From Euryodendron excelsum (taxonomy: Eukaryota > Streptophyta > Magnoliopsida > Ericales > Pentaphylacaceae): DNA of 64,000 nucleotides. The notes beneath the pieces were generated by a model that worked only from the letters and a program-made list of their open reading frames with translations, made no database searches and was not told where the DNA came from. The position numbers were made by a program, and so were the translations under genes. Shown here in pieces: positions 10,484-23,530 of this stretch. Each line of letters begins with the position of its first letter. Position 1 is the first letter of the stretch. The stretch lies in assembly GCA_033060915.1 (NCBI GenBank), contig CM065379.1:39102318-39166317 (forward strand), in the 5' to 3' direction.

Positions 10484-11201
10484 ATTGATTTAGGGAATTC
10501 AATGCAAAAGAGTATATTGAAATATGAAAAATAGATATTAAATTAAAGGGGGACGATAAAAGGATGGAAACAAAAGAAGTGAAAAAAAAAAGAATAAAAA
10601 GAAGAAAAGAATGAAAGGGTTCAAAAATTGAAAATATTTTAAAAGAAGAGCGAGAAGCGAAGGAAAGTGTATTAAATGTTGAAAGGGAGAGTTGTAGTTG
10701 TTTTACATTCATCATTTCAGATCTTGATCACACAAGGTATGACCATTTGATTTCTCTCTTTACCCTTACCTTTCATCTCTTCTTCATTGCTATCTTCAAC
10801 TCTACATGGCTTAGTTGATCCGAGTTATGCTTGATTAAAATTTTCAATAGAGTATAAGCTATATCATGTCAATTTCTTTGAATCAATGCTTAACTATGAA
10901 CATTCTTTCATGGAGCTATGCTAAAGTCGATACACTTCTATCTTTTTGATTTTTGTAATTGGTATGCTCACTTAATTTGTCTCTTTACATTTATTTTATT
11001 ATTGAGCATACCATTGTGAAAACTATGTGAGACTTTAATTGTGAGTGTATGTCCAGTGATAATTGAATCAAAACTTTAAAGGGGTGGATTTACATATGTA
11101 GGTTTCATTTGTGTTGTTTAGCATGATTCTTCACCCACACACGTGAACCTCTCTTTTGTATGACTTGTTGCATATTAATGCAAGTGTTGGAGTTTGGAGT
11201 G
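9793..11201 (+). other. Element A internal non-coding region
   Basis: No protein frame is conserved between copies. The region is collinear with 42592-44050 of element B and with the reverse of 48960-50380 of C and 33870-35170 of E. It holds a purine-rich simple-sequence patch at 10410-10640. Confidence 0.7.
10443..10482 (+). repeat. (GAA)n microsatellite
   Basis: An AAG/GAA tract in element A just after 'ttgcattgctaaag'. At the same place B has a short AG tract, E a long CT/AG tract and C an almost bare T-run. Confidence 0.9.
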
Positions 11202-13006
11202 TGATTGTACCTTAAAAGTGCAATCATTGGTCTCTAATGTGCCTTCGTTAAGCTTAGAGTAGGTGTAATTGTATTATATTATTTGTATATTGTGAATAAA
11301 CTCGAATTGGTTGTCTTTTCAAGTTATTAATGTTAAAGAGGTGGAATTGGAGCTTTAATGATGATCCGGGACTTGCGGCACATAACAAGAGAAAATTTCA
11401 TCGGGCAAAATCATACAAAAAAGGATTTATATTTTGCTACAAATGTCCAATTGAGGTGATTCTTACGCCGTTGGAAAGATCTCATCAAGTTACAAATATT
11501 TGCTTCTAACATGCATCAGCCAATTTTGTTCCGAAGGGCCTCAAAATCAAGAAAAAGTGCAAACTAGGTAAAATTAGCATTCCAACGCCCAAAACAAGTG
11601 TTCCAACAGCTCGAAAGGTATCCATTCCAATTTTAGCCTGGTGTTCGAAAGCCTATTTTTCTATTCGAACACCAAGGCAAATTTCAAGATTTCGAAGTCC
11701 AACCTATTTCGATATTTTGGCCATAACTTTTTACTACAATTTTTGATTGAACTAATTTTTGCATCGTTAGAAAGAAGACTTTAAGATCTACAACTTTTTC
11801 TCTGTATTGGCTGAATCGATCTCTAAAATAGTCAAAATTGAGTTTCAAAAAAGGGTAAAACAGGTGCTTGGAGTTCAAATGGCAAGAAGAAAATAGCCTG
11901 GCGTTCGAACGACCACAGAGCATGAAAATTCAATTTTGCCTTGGCGTTTGAACGCTCGTTTTGCCGTTTGAATGCCAAGGCAAATTTCTAATCAAATCTA
12001 GGGTTTTTTTGTGATCCCTATAAATACTAACTCAATTTTGTTCGAAGAAGGCGACTTGGGGGCAGCAAGAGGTGACCATTTTAGGTAGTTTTTGTAAGTT
12101 TTTCATTAGTTTAGCTTATCTTTGTTAGATTGTTGAGCATTTGTAATTGTAATATCTTAAACACAAGTTTAAATACAAGTTCTTTCAATTTCTTGCATTA
12201 AATTCGTGATTTCTCTTGTTTCTTTGAATTAAATTCGTATTTTCAATATTTCTTCCATTATTTCGAAGTTATTCCACAGATAGAGATGGGTAGCTAACTC
12301 TTCCCATCTTGCGATTAATTGTGAAGACCGATTGAAGGTTTTGGATGAACAAAGGGGGTGAAATTTTGGATTTTAAAGCTAAATATTATGTTTTTATCAT
12401 TCTTGTTGTTCTTCATTCTAGAAAACATTGAAAACTTGGACGATTGATTATGTTTGGTAACGTTTATGCATGAGTCTATACTTAGTGTATGCGTTGCATG
12501 AATCGATGGTATTTGTCCTTGAATCTAAAAATTCAATTTATTCTAGAAGTTGAATTTCTAAAGAACACTTAATTTTTATTGCTAAAACTTCTGAATCCAA
12601 GACTCATGACGCAGTTGAAGAATTTGAGTTATAAAATTATCTCATTTAAAATTTCAAGAGACGCAATTGGTTGAATCAATTGATCCTAAGACTTTAATTT
12701 CAACTTGCTTTGATTTAATTGCCTAGTTGTTAATTACTTTTTTTTTATTGCAATAGTTTAGTAAGTCAAAACATTCACCAAAGTTTAAAAGATTTTCGAT
12801 CTTTTTTATTTTCCCTTTTATTTAGATTTAATTTATATAATTTTTATTTAATCCAAGTTAGTTTAGAGTGAGTTGAGTGCTAGTGCCTATATTGGGTTGG
12901 GTCCTTGAGGATACGATACTCGGACTTTTTGAATTTTATACTTCAATCGCGACATCCGTTCTCTTGTGGGGAAGCTCAAATTTACACCATCTTTGGGAGC
13001 GATTCA
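11202..13006 (+). mobile_element. Solo LTR H inside element A
   Basis: Starts TGATTGTAC and ends GCGATTCA. It is flanked by a perfect target duplication GAGTG (11197-11201 and 13007-13011). Element B keeps the uninterrupted sequence at about 44050, which confirms the empty site. Length is 1805 bp. It has the terminal hairpin TGATTGTAC/GTGCAATCA (one mismatch). It holds two copies of the 'ataactttt ... ctacaactttt' module (about 11440-11510 and 11707-11800), GTTCGAAC motifs, and a TATAAATA box at 12019-12026 that marks a possible LTR promoter. Related to A, but a separate family. Confidence 0.92.
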
Positions 13007-13254
13007 GAGTGGCATCTAATGTTGACTTGAGTACAATTATGCATTCATTCCTTAGTCTTATCTTAATTTGCAATTCATAAAAGGATGTTTGTGGCTATCA
13101 TCACTGAAAACCTTCACGAGACGCCACTCATCCACTAGGGGTAACCTAGAATTTTAAAGGCTTGGTGCATAAGCTAAATGTATCCGAGACTTCTACGAAA
13201 GTAGAGATTATCCTTTATGTCTTTGAGAGTTTTTGCTAGGGACTAGCAAATTGC

Positions 13255-13267
13255 AAGTTAGGGGGTG
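13255..13267 (+). other. Polypurine tract of element A
   Basis: AAGTTAGGGGGTG sits directly before the TGATTACAC of the 3' LTR, the place expected for the plus-strand primer. Confidence 0.85.
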
Positions 13268-15091
13268 TGATTACACTACAAAAGTGTAATTATAGGCTTT
13301 TAATTCGCACCTTGTTAGATTTAGATTATTTTTAATTTCCTTAGTTTAGTTAGATATTTGTTTGATTACGTTTTTGTATGTGCTTTGTAAGTTACAGGAG
13401 CTAATAAAGGCAAATAGATACAAAGAATGATCAAAGCGGGTTCAAAACAAGCAAACTGGTGATGAGAAGTCCAACCTGTCTCGGTGTTTTATCCATAAAT
13501 TTTTATTTCGATGTCCGATTGAGCTAATTTTTGCATTATTGGAAAGAAGACTTCAAGAGCTAGAACTTTGCCCCGAATGTGCATTGACTAAATAGAGCTC
13601 TAAGGTAGTGAAAATCAAGCTAGAAGGTTGCTGGCCCGAATAATGAATAGTAACCGTCCAAACGGTGCGTTCAAACGGTTGTTGTTCACTGTTCGGACGG
13701 TTATTGTTCACCATTCGGATGGATGAACAGTAACCGTCCAAATGGTGAACAATACCGTCTGAACAGTGCATCCAGATGGTGAACAGTAACCGTCCAGACG
13801 GTGAATCGTGCGTTTGGACGGTGAACAGTACCATTCGGACACACTTCAGACACGTGCCAAATGCACCATCTGAAGTCCGTTTGGGTGCTATTTTGACTTC
13901 TAGATTGCATTTTTTTGCGTCTAAAGCTACATTTTAAGAACGTTTTGAAGGTTTTTTTTGTGTAGTTAGGGTTAGTTTTAGCTAAGGGGCGGCGGGAGAA
14001 TCTCTCCAGGATTAGTTTTTTTTTTTTTTCATTTTTTTCATTTTTAGCTTAGATTTATCTTTGTAATCATAGTATAGAGTTAATTTATAATTTTTCTTCA
14101 TTGTATTGTATTTTTCTTCACTTTCTTGCATTTTCCTTTATTTTTCTTGCAACCAAACACTCTTTTTATTCAAGTAATTTTAGATTTCAATCTTTACATG
14201 CTTTCCTTATATTTTGACATGCTTTTATTATGAATTTAATTAGCTAGTTTTTAGATTGGGTTCAAATATGAAAATCACTCAAATAATCCAAAGATTTCAA
14301 TGAATGTATCTCATGAATTAATTGACATATTTTTCTAGATTTCGAATTCTTAGTAATTACATGTGAAATTTTAGAAAATTTAGATTATTGACTAAGTTTG
14401 AAGATTTTTTATCACCCAAATTGGTAGTATTAATTTAAGACTCTTGACTAGATAAATACTCTATATTTGCTAGAAATTCATTCACATCAATTGATTGAAG
14501 ATGCCTTAGATAACCTAGGTTATTGACTATGTTTGACTAATTCAATGCAGAAATCATAAATTTGGTATAGACCCTAGTTAAATCAATGGTATTAATCTTT
14601 GATTCCCCATTAGCCATGTATTCAATTTCAATTGCTTGAGAATTGTTGATTTTCAAAGTTAAATCTTTTGAATCAGACACACTTAAATATTGTGTTTGAT
14701 TTGAGTTATAAATCTCATTGAAAGCCTTGGATGAAATTGAGTGATTGGATCATTTAAGCCCAATTCCCTTTTTATTATTTTAAGTTTAATTTCAATTTTT
14801 TTAATTTAATTACCTAGTATTAATTGCTTTTATTTTCATTGCATTAGGTTAGTAATTCAAAACAATCATCAAAACCTAAAAGATTTTCGGTCTCTTTTAT
14901 TTTATTTTTTTTATTTTAGATTTAATTCACTTAATTTCTAGTCAACTTGAGTGTAGTTAGTGTGAGGTGAGTGTCAAAAGCCTATATTGAGCTAGGTACT
15001 TAAGGAAATACGATTCTGGATTTTCTAGATAAAACTACAACCGTCAACCGTGCATTTGCGAATAAAAAAGAGCGCCTTAGAGGGCGAGTCA
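13268..15091 (+). repeat. Element A, 3' LTR
   Basis: 1824 bp, about 90 bp longer than the 5' LTR. Much of the difference is in the GTCCGAACGGT-type array at about 13640-13880. Ends GCGAGTCA at 15091, then TCTTA. Confidence 0.88.
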
Positions 15092-15096
15092 TCTTA

Positions 15097-15850
15097 GTAC
15101 CAAAGACTTTTATCATAAACGACCTTGATATAAGTCTTGGTGTAAGGCCTTTTCCATAAACGATGTACATATGTACATATAAGTCTTGGTCTACGCACAC
15201 TACTTCAAATCTGATTGTGAAGTTTAAATGCTTTAACTTGATGGTTCGGTGGAGTTCCAAGAAATTTTATAAAACTAGCAATGCATAATAATATCAATTA
15301 CAATTTAAAATTTGTAATCCATAGGAGATTCACGGGTGGTTCTAATTTGCAATTTAATGGAAAACTTTACTTCCCGTGATTCGTATAGAACATTTCAACT
15401 CTGATTTTATTTTATATTTCATTCACGTATGCATTAAGGACTGAAATTTTAGTATAAAGGTGTATTCAACAATTTGGAGTTGGCTTTATATAGCCTGTGG
15501 AGAACGAATTATTATAATCTTCATTTAAATTTATTCCTTCTTTTTAATGGCCATGTACAATCATGCAAAGCCTCAGCTTAATATTGATCTAGTAAATTAA
15601 AGTGTTTGTTTGTTTTTTGTTTTTTTTTTTTTTGTTTGGGTCCATTTCATGAAACAAAAAAATTCTTATTCAGGCAACAAGAAATAAAGACCTTTTCAAA
15701 CATTATCACTTTTAGTTCATTCCATAGTTGCCAGGAAACACATTTGGGAGGGCTTTCAGTACGGTTGCAAAACTCGTTTGAAATTTTTGGAAAAATGTTC
15801 TAGAAATGTGGAATAAACATTTTAGAAACTCTCAGAAAATGTTTAGAAAA
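15097..15850. repeat. Block beta copy 1 (right part) and flanking non-coding DNA
   Basis: 15097-15480 continues the block interrupted by element A and is collinear with about 24865-25310: 'cttttatcataa.cgac', 'gatataagtctt', 'aggagattcacgggtggtt'. 15480-15850 is AT-rich with a T-run near 15620; no gene seen. Confidence 0.6.
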
Positions 15851-16231
15851 TGATGCGGATCGCATAGCAGAAGATTACCTAAAGACTCGGGGGCATCGTT
15901 ATGCGCGGGCCGGTGGTCGGTAAACTTCAATCGACCACAACTTTTGACTCGTAACTCCGTTTTGCTATTATAATATGTTTTCGAAAAGCTAGCGCCAAGC
16001 CGGAGAAAGGGGAAAATGTAAAATAATTTACTGGCCTAGGAAATTGCAAAAAAAAAACGTTTCTAAATATGGTTTTGGGCCTATTTTGTGTTTTGGGCTT
16101 ATTTTTTTGTCAGTTTTTCTTTTAACCCAGTTTGTGAATCAATAGGTTGTAGGACGACTCTGAATTCGGCATTCATGGTGAATCAACGGATTTGGGTTTA
16201 TTTTCTTGTTCTCTTAACTTTCGCTGCATCA
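15851..16231. mobile_element. Solo LTR N, 381 bp
   Basis: Starts TGATGCGGATC and ends TCGCTGCATCA, giving a 6-base terminal inverted repeat TGATGC/GCATCA. A perfect target duplication GAAAA lies at 15846-15850 and 16232-16236. It carries a version of the 'cacaacttttgactcgtaactccg' module. No coding capacity. The size would also fit a TRIM-type LTR. Confidence 0.82.
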
Positions 16232-16236
16232 GAAAA

Positions 16237-16633
16237 CTATTGAGACATTTGATGAAAACTCTTAAGAAATGCTTCGAAAATTTGAAATATTAATTTTTAT
16301 ATATTTTTTCCCTTATGTTCTAACTAAGAATCTGTAAAATTATTCATGTAGGTTTCTATTAAGTTTTCCAAAAAGTCTTCACTAAGTTTCTTAAAGGTCT
16401 CATTTGAGTTTCATGAAAGCTTCATAATAATATTCATATTAAGTTTCCCAATTGTTTTCCGCTTTCCATTTCCCTCTTATTTTTTTTGGTTGCATTTTCT
16501 GTTTTAGTTTCTCCTATTGTTTCCCGCTTGTATTTTCTATTTTGATAACTATGGTTCATTCTGAGTGGAGAAGGTCACCTTAGGCTCATCGGCTGCTTAG
16601 ATTTGCTGGTAGATTAATTTTGAATAGGATTCA
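16237..16633. other. Low-copy intergenic DNA
   Basis: No gene seen. The stretch 'agatttgctggtagattaat' at about 16600-16620 recurs near 27030, which ties this stretch to the region just left of solo LTR I. Confidence 0.4.
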
Positions 16634-18830
16634 ACTAACATTTGATTCAACTCTTAGGGGTGGTGGATTTAATTGAAGATGAATAACAAAACAAATAGTT
16701 TTGATTAAATATATAGCCAAAAAATGAATCATAAACTAAATTTGTGTTCATATTGGGCAACGACTTATATACCCAAAAAAATGAATCATAAACTAAGTTC
16801 GTGTTCATATTGTGTCCTCCACAAAACCGGGACACACGGCTCAATAATTTCAATTATTAAGTTTCGATATTACAAGTTCAAAAATCAAGTTTGAAAATAT
16901 TTACAAAACTATCTAGTTCGAAGTAGTTCGTTTTTCAAGTAATTACGAGACAGTTCCAAATACTGAATAAAATCATACTTTATAGATCACATTTCAAAAT
17001 ATATTATTGGAACAAAATATCATATTGAAATTACTGGATCAGTACCCCCTACCTGATAGTTCTAGTGTTAAGATATTTTACAGAATGCTTTCTCGAGTTT
17101 CGTATTATTCTGCCAAAGTATTATTGTAAGAAACTTTAGTTTCATGCCTTAATCATTGTACAAATGATGTGGAGTCTTAAAACTCTATCAAATCCCTCAT
17201 CTAACTCTACGTTACCTAAAATAGTCTTCGAGTCATTTCCAGATATACTCGGTTAATTTCGGTCCAAATCCAAATTGCTAAAATAAGAAAAAATATGAAT
17301 GCATTTCTAAAAATTCCAAAATTAATTTATAAAGGTTTTATTTTAATATTTTAGGTTAAATAAAAATAATCATAGTAGTTATTTTTCTTGAAGTTTGAAA
17401 TTTTGTAACTTATATAAAAGTGAGTATTTTCATTTATGAAAACGATTAAAAATACATATTAAATAACAAAAGTAGATGGAAATTACTTACTCTCCTTCTA
17501 GCATGTTTGAAATAGTTGAAAGAATCGATACAATAATTCTCAATAGTTCATAATTGCTAAAATCTCATTTTTAAGTATATTTTTCATTTACAAAATATAT
17601 AGTAAATATCTAACAGTTATGGAAGTGGCCAAGCAATACTTAAATATAATTTACATCTCTTGTGGGACACACTGATCCAAACGGAGAGCCAAAAAGGTTG
17701 TTCACGCGCCTGCACATGGTGCGGCTAGGCTTTGTTGAGTTACTGACAATCTCCTTCAACCTCTATTCGCGGCCAGATTTGACACCCTTTGATAAATCGA
17801 TCATTTCACCCTCAATTTGTAATGGAATTAAGAAATTCCTGAGTCAAAATTATACTAATAAAAAAGATCTACAACTTTCGTGTTTTACTATTTATCAATA
17901 GAGTTCATTTGGGCCCTAAAAAAGGCCTTGCAAGTGGACTGTCCCAACCTACAATTTCAGTTTTCACCTTAAATCTCTTCATTTTAAGGTGATTTAAGGT
18001 CATGCATGACTGTTATAACATATATAATAGCTACCCATAGTATTTAGTCATATTAAAATGTAAAAATTGATGTTTATCTATGTATACAAAGCTAAACACC
18101 TATTTTTTATAAAATGAGACCCATTTTTGTTCTAGGGCTCCATAGCGTTCAAGATCATATTTAAAACAACTCTAATAATTTCAGAAATACTTTCCAAAAG
18201 GCCAAATCAGATTGCATAGCTTTCATTTATGTTTCTAAACATTTTCCCAAACTAAGCTTTAACAGGCTATAGAGTTTTTCAGCTACTTTCCGGCCAACTT
18301 CGGCCACCTAATTTGACATGCAAGTATAAAATGTAGTATAAAACAATGATTAGAACAATATATCTTAGTTTGGTGTGATTTGGGCTATGAACTCAACTTT
18401 CCCTATCATTTTTTCTCACTTTATTGCCTCTCAAACACTTTTTCTCTCTCTATATCTGCCCTATTACGAATTAGGGTTATAAATATGTTGGAATGGCCTT
18501 TATATAGTTATGAATTGCATGGCTAGGGCTCCCACATGTTTGACACTTGTCTCCAAGTGTGAGACAAGTGTCCTAGGGGTCAAAGTGCAAATTTTAAAGG
18601 TTTAATATTTCCAAACAATATATTTCTTATAATTTCTAGCCCACAATCTAATTGAAATTAGTTACGATCTACCTTAATTACACTTTCGCATATTATTCAC
18701 ACCTATTTAGTTACTCTAGATAATTCAAACTTCATAACACTAATTTCTTGGTCCATTCTAATAGAATTGTCGATTCTCAATTTTTGTGCTTCCACAGATA
18801 ATATAGCATTTGAAAATACCGATTGTTACA
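16634..18830 (-). mobile_element. Probable LTR or LTR fragment P
   Basis: The right end reads on the minus strand TGTAACAATCGGTATTTTC, a common start for plant gypsy LTRs, and at 18831 the sequence returns to block alpha. The other end is not fixed and no target duplication was found. It contains a 'gatctacaactttcg' module near 17865 and a tandem duplication at about 16700-16820. No convincing open frame. Confidence 0.4.
16700..16822. repeat. Two-copy tandem duplication, about 62-bp unit
   Basis: The unit contains 'aaaaaatgaatcataaacta' followed by 'gtgttcatattg' and occurs twice in a row with small differences. Confidence 0.75.
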
Positions 18831-19364
18831 CTCCCTTCCATTCCTTCATTTCTTCACAAGAACTAGTTTGAGATGGTCCTCTGGATCAACTTTGAAAGCT
18901 TTAACTTGATGGCTTGATGAAGTTTCAAGCAAGTCTTGGTCTACACAATATTTCAATTGGGTAATGTTGTACAAACAAAAAATTCATATAATTTTTTTTT
19001 TTTTTATAGAGAATGGTGTATGTGAATGAGAGATTTTCCATTTAAAACAAAACATCTACTATAATATTTTTAATTACAAAACTACAAATTTTTAATATTT
19101 TTAATTACTAGAATGGCACGTATTTGAAATTATTTCCTAATTAAAAATTTTTTTGACAAATAAAGATGTAATTATATTAAAGATGCCAAAAAAAGGGTGC
19201 CGCTTCTGTGCAAAAGTTATATACAAAAAATTATACAACTATGAGAAACCTTAATCCAAATTTGGTTGGCTAGGTTTTGAAATATTAAGAAGGGGTTTTA
19301 GGATTTAGCTAACCAAACATCTATAGATACAATTAAAACAGTGGAAACAAAAGGTTTTGGGACT
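18831..19364. repeat. Fragment of block alpha plus AT-rich spacer
   Basis: 18831-19010 matches 4840-5020 and 26570-26740 ('ccttcatttctt', 'gaactagtttgag', 'ctttaacttgatggctt'). The rest to 19364 is AT-rich, and no gene was seen. Confidence 0.55.
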
Positions 19365-19919
19365 TGTCACGCCTAGTTTTTCGCACACGAGATATGTGGG
19401 AAATACACATGGTACTTTTTCATTAGAACTCATCTTCCTAGAAGGATGAGTACAACTAGGTTTAAATTAGAAGTTGATTTGAACATGGGTTTTAGGAAAA
19501 AGATTTGGAGTCACCACCTAACTTTGTTAAGGTGAGTTAGGTTACCTAAAGATAAGCACAATCCAAAGATCAAATTTCAGGTTTTTGAAAAATTCAAAAA
19601 ACTTCCTGTTGAGAGGGTTTTTAAGAAAACAGGTTGTTTGGCAACCTTTGAAAAGATTTAAGCCCCTTCTTGAAAAGAACTCCATTTTGGTTTTTCGAAA
19701 ATAGTGATTTTAGGTTCGGGGGTTGGTTACGTATAGGGAAGATGCACTAGGCTATCACCCTATCTTGCCCTTGTGATACCTGTACGTCTTTTCACCCTAG
19801 GTTCATTTATTTAGAATCTCCGGTTATCCAATGTCCAATTATATCCACTATAAGAATTTTAAGAAGAAGTTTGTGTCATCGTTTTCAAGATGATGTGATG
19901 CATGATATGCAAGTGCATG

Positions 19920-21250
19920 AAAAGAATTTGAATTTGGAGAAAGACTTGAAAAAGGAAAATTAAAATTTTAAAAAAGGTTGTGACCGCACTCATGAGGGTT
20001 GCCTATGTATTTATTTATTGGGAATCAGGTTAGTTGTAGCTCGGACTCAAGGTCCGATTGAAAATAGATATTTTGTAGCCTTTGAAAAGTTTGACTTGAA
20101 AAGGTTGTGGTTTGAACTTTGATTGGAAGATTCAAAATTAAAGTTTGATTTAAAATTGACTTTATAGTTGACTTTGTAATAAAACTTGAATTTGAAATTG
20201 AACCTTGGAAAGGTACTTGAATTTGTCTTGCAAAGTTTGAATTGAACTTCAAAATCATCTTGACTTGAATTGGTGTTTGAAAACCATCTTGATTTAACTT
20301 AATATTTAGAAAAAAGTTGAAATTTTCTAACTCAGGGTTAGGATTCAACTAGGGCTTAGGTATCCTAGAATTTAGATAATCTAGGGTTTGAACATGCAAT
20401 TGAAAATAGAAAGGTTTGATTAAAACTTGAAAATTTTGAATTTATAAATCTTGATTTTATGAAAATTTCAAATTAGGAAAGTTTCAATTTAGGAAAATTC
20501 TAGTTTAGGGAAGTTTTCATTTTAGGAAAGACTTGATTTTGGAAAGATTTGATTTAGGAAAGGTTTGAATTAAGAAATGTTTGAATTCAAAATTTGGGAA
20601 CTCAGAATTTAGAAAGATTTGATTTAAGAAACATTGAATTTGGAAAGTTGAGTTTGAAAAGGTTTGACCTAGGTTTAGGGTAACTTGAGATTTAAGCAAT
20701 CCTAGGACCTAGGCTTTATGCAATGCATTCGAATTGGAAAGATCGGATTTCAATTGAAAAAGAAAAATTTTATTTTTTGGAAAGTTTGCAAAGGGAATGT
20801 TTTGAAATTAGGAAAGATTGACATTAGAAAAAATTAGAATTAAGAAAGATTTGATTTCTATTTCTTAAAACAGAAGATTAGATTTTATTTTCAAAAATAG
20901 GATATTTAACTTGGTTTCCTATTTGGACAAGATTTGATTTTACTTGAAATTAAAAAACTTTAGTTTTGGAAATCTATCATTTATGTGACTTTTGAATTAG
21001 GAAATCTATGATTTTATGTAAAAAAAAGGTTTTGAAAATTTATGTTTTGATGCAAATAGAAAGCTATGATTTTATGCAAAAAACTTAAGGTTTCTTAAAT
21101 ATGGACTCTAGGGTTTTGACTTGGACTTTAAGACTCAAAGTTTTTAGAAATTAAATCTGTGAGAAGAATTTTTAGGAAGTGAATTTGCAAAACTATTTTA
21201 GAAAGGTTTGAATATAGACTTTTGAAAATCTCTTGAATATCTTACTTTCC
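19920..21250. repeat. Degenerate purine/T-rich repeat array in M
   Basis: About 1.3 kb of variations on 'aaggtttgaattt.gaaag' and 'gatttgatttaggaaag', strongly strand-asymmetric (A, G and T, very little C). It creates long open frames by chance. Confidence 0.6.
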
Positions 21251-22329
21251 TAAAATGATTCTAATCATGAGAAGACTAGAACCATTCTAGGGTGGTAATT
21301 TTGAAAACAACTAGAGTTTGAAACCCTAATATAGACTTTGATGGTCTCATTGAATGTAATACTTTCCTAAAACAACCATAACCATGGAATGACTATAATC
21401 ATCTTAGGGATGTGGGTTTGGAAACAACTTTGAAAACAACTTTTCTATATGCAAGTTTTAAAGAAAGCTTTTGAATACGATATTGAATGCAATGTATAAA
21501 CACAACAACCACAATATAATAGGGATGTGAACATACAAGGTTATGCTTCACCACATAACCAAGGGGGTCGGACTCACACCATCTTAGGTTGAACTTGAAG
21601 AGAATTCCCGACACAGTGACTTCCTCCAAGGCCTTTCTAGGCATGAACCGAGTGGTCCCTTATTTCAATCATGCAAGAAGAGGGGGTAGAAGATGGGGAT
21701 TAAAATAGAGAATAGTCCAAGTGGACTAGGAGGGAGAAGAGAGAGAGGGGAATTACTTAAAAGTAAATAGAACCCTACCTCGTATTCTTATTTGGTTGAA
21801 TACTTCAATAGAGGACTTGCTTGAACTTGAGAGACCTTCAAGAGCTTTGAAGGGGCTGGAAGCGGCCTTCAATGGAGTTTGAAGGCTAGGGTGAAGTATA
21901 TAGACTAGGTTGAGTGTACGAGGCTAGAACTTGAGAGAGCCTTGAGAGAATCATGGTTTTTGGGGTAACTCGAAGACGGTTTTTAGAGAGGAAGAGTTTT
22001 TAGAGCAATTTTTCGGATGTCAAATACGCAGGGGTTGGCCTGTATTTATAGGAAACTAAAATTTGGCTCTAGTGCCTGTTGTAGTGGCTCCAGCTGATTA
22101 AGAAGGTTGTTAAGTCGGCAAGAAATAAATCTTTGACTCTTGGGATGCAAGGCAAAAGATTTGGGCACCTGTCCTAGTAACTACCATGTAATTTTTTGTC
22201 TGACTTCACTAGGAGTGACTTCAAAAAGTCCAAAAGGTTCTGAGTATCAAGACTCAACCAGGAATGGACAAAAATCCCTAAAAGAGTGCCCTAGAGGTAA
22301 TCGGCTTGATAACTAGAGCAGGAGTAGTT

Positions 22330-23530
22330 GAAAAGGGTGATTGGCCCACCAAGGGCAAAAGAGTCATTTGATCCAGGGAACATCGGGATCAATCCGGGGT
22401 TGACCGTGAGTAGACACAAAGGTTGAAAACACTATTGAGAGTGCTTCGGGGGATTGCCGGTTTGATACCCATAATCGATATGGTTAGAAAAGGCGACCAG
22501 CCCACTAGGGGCAAAACGATCATTTTGCACCGGGTTTACTGGAATGGACTCAGAATAGTCTAAAAACGTACCAAAAGATTAGGAATACTATTAGAAGCAT
22601 CCTTGCAAGGTGACTGGTTTGATACACAGAACCGGTGTGGTTCTAGGAGGCGATTGGATGCTTAGAGGCAAAATGGTTATTTTGATCAGATGCTCTCAGA
22701 ATTTATCTGGAAGTTGCTGAAAAGCACTAGAACGTGCTAGATTATCTTTGAGATAATCTTAGAAGGGTGAAATTACTGCTCTAAAGTCTTAGGTATTTTC
22801 TCAAGAAGCGTGCCGCTGGGGCCTACTAGGGCATTTTTGGTCATTTTTCACCGAAATGGGCTTGTAGGCACTGGTGTTGACCCAAGTCTTGAGTGTTTCC
22901 ATCAATTTGATGGTGTGTTACAAGTTGGTTTCCGAAGGTATCCCGTCCTCCAGTAAACATGCCACAGCCAAGAGGCATGTTTGGTCCCGTGATATAGGGG
23001 GTTTGTTGGCATTCCTGATGGAGACCTATTTGCGAGTGTTTTCGTCACTCTGACAGTTGCGATATTTATGACTATTTTTGTCACTCTAATGGTGTGCGTT
23101 TATTCCAAAAATTGCCTAATCTCGGGAAGCTGTTAGATGGTCTTATTGTCTCGGGGCTTTAGGTACTTTCCTAATCGACGTGTCGAATGACGGATATTCT
23201 ACGTTAGTGGGCTAGCAGGAGCCAGAAATGAATCGCTCTACCATTTTTCGGGGACTTGGGTTCTGTCTCGGTCGACGGGTGTGAAGGGAATTATCGTTCC
23301 GAGGGGTTTTGTGTTTTCTCGGTAAACATGCCGTGCTGGATGGACTTATCATCTAAGTGATCAATTTTCTCGAAAGATGTGCCAGATTGAGTTTGACTGA
23401 TCAGGATTGGAATTGGAATTAGAATTGAGGTTGAAATACAGACTTATTGTCTTTAAGAAGACGTGCCAATTAGGATTGAACCGAGTAATGCCCCAAAGGG
23501 CGTTTTGGTCATTTTGCTTCTATTTGGCCT
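22330..23530. repeat. Degenerate repeats of a 'ggGGCAAAacGgTCATTTTG' core in M
   Basis: Diverged copies of a core with GGGCAAAA then TCATTTTG occur near 22355, 22510, 22665, 22830 and 23495, spaced roughly 150 bp at first and wider later. No function assigned. Confidence 0.5.

Larger units (their letters stand above)
6244..15091 (+). mobile_element. Element A: non-autonomous Athila/LARD-like LTR retrotransposon
   Basis: LTRs at 6244-7978 and 13268-15091 both start TGATTACAC and end GCGAGTCA. A perfect 5-bp target duplication TCTTA lies at 6239-6243 and 15092-15096. A tRNA-Asp-type primer site follows the left LTR and a polypurine tract precedes the right one. The interior has no protease, reverse transcriptase or integrase, only a decayed uncharacterised frame (about 8400-9612). 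A solo LTR (H) is inserted at 11202-13006, so the original length was about 7.0 kb. The LTRs differ by roughly 8 percent in the first 200 bases by eye. The name Athila/LARD-like rests on the primer site and the lack of pol. Confidence 0.9.

Noticed and set aside
17662..17901. 79-codon plus-strand frame
   Set aside because: Lies in probable LTR P over the 'ctacaacttt' module; no start context, domain or conserved partner.
20025..20699. Two minus-strand open frames in element M
   Set aside because: They arise from a low-complexity 'gatttgatttagg' array; composition is biased (Phe, Asn, Gln, Leu) and no domain is visible.
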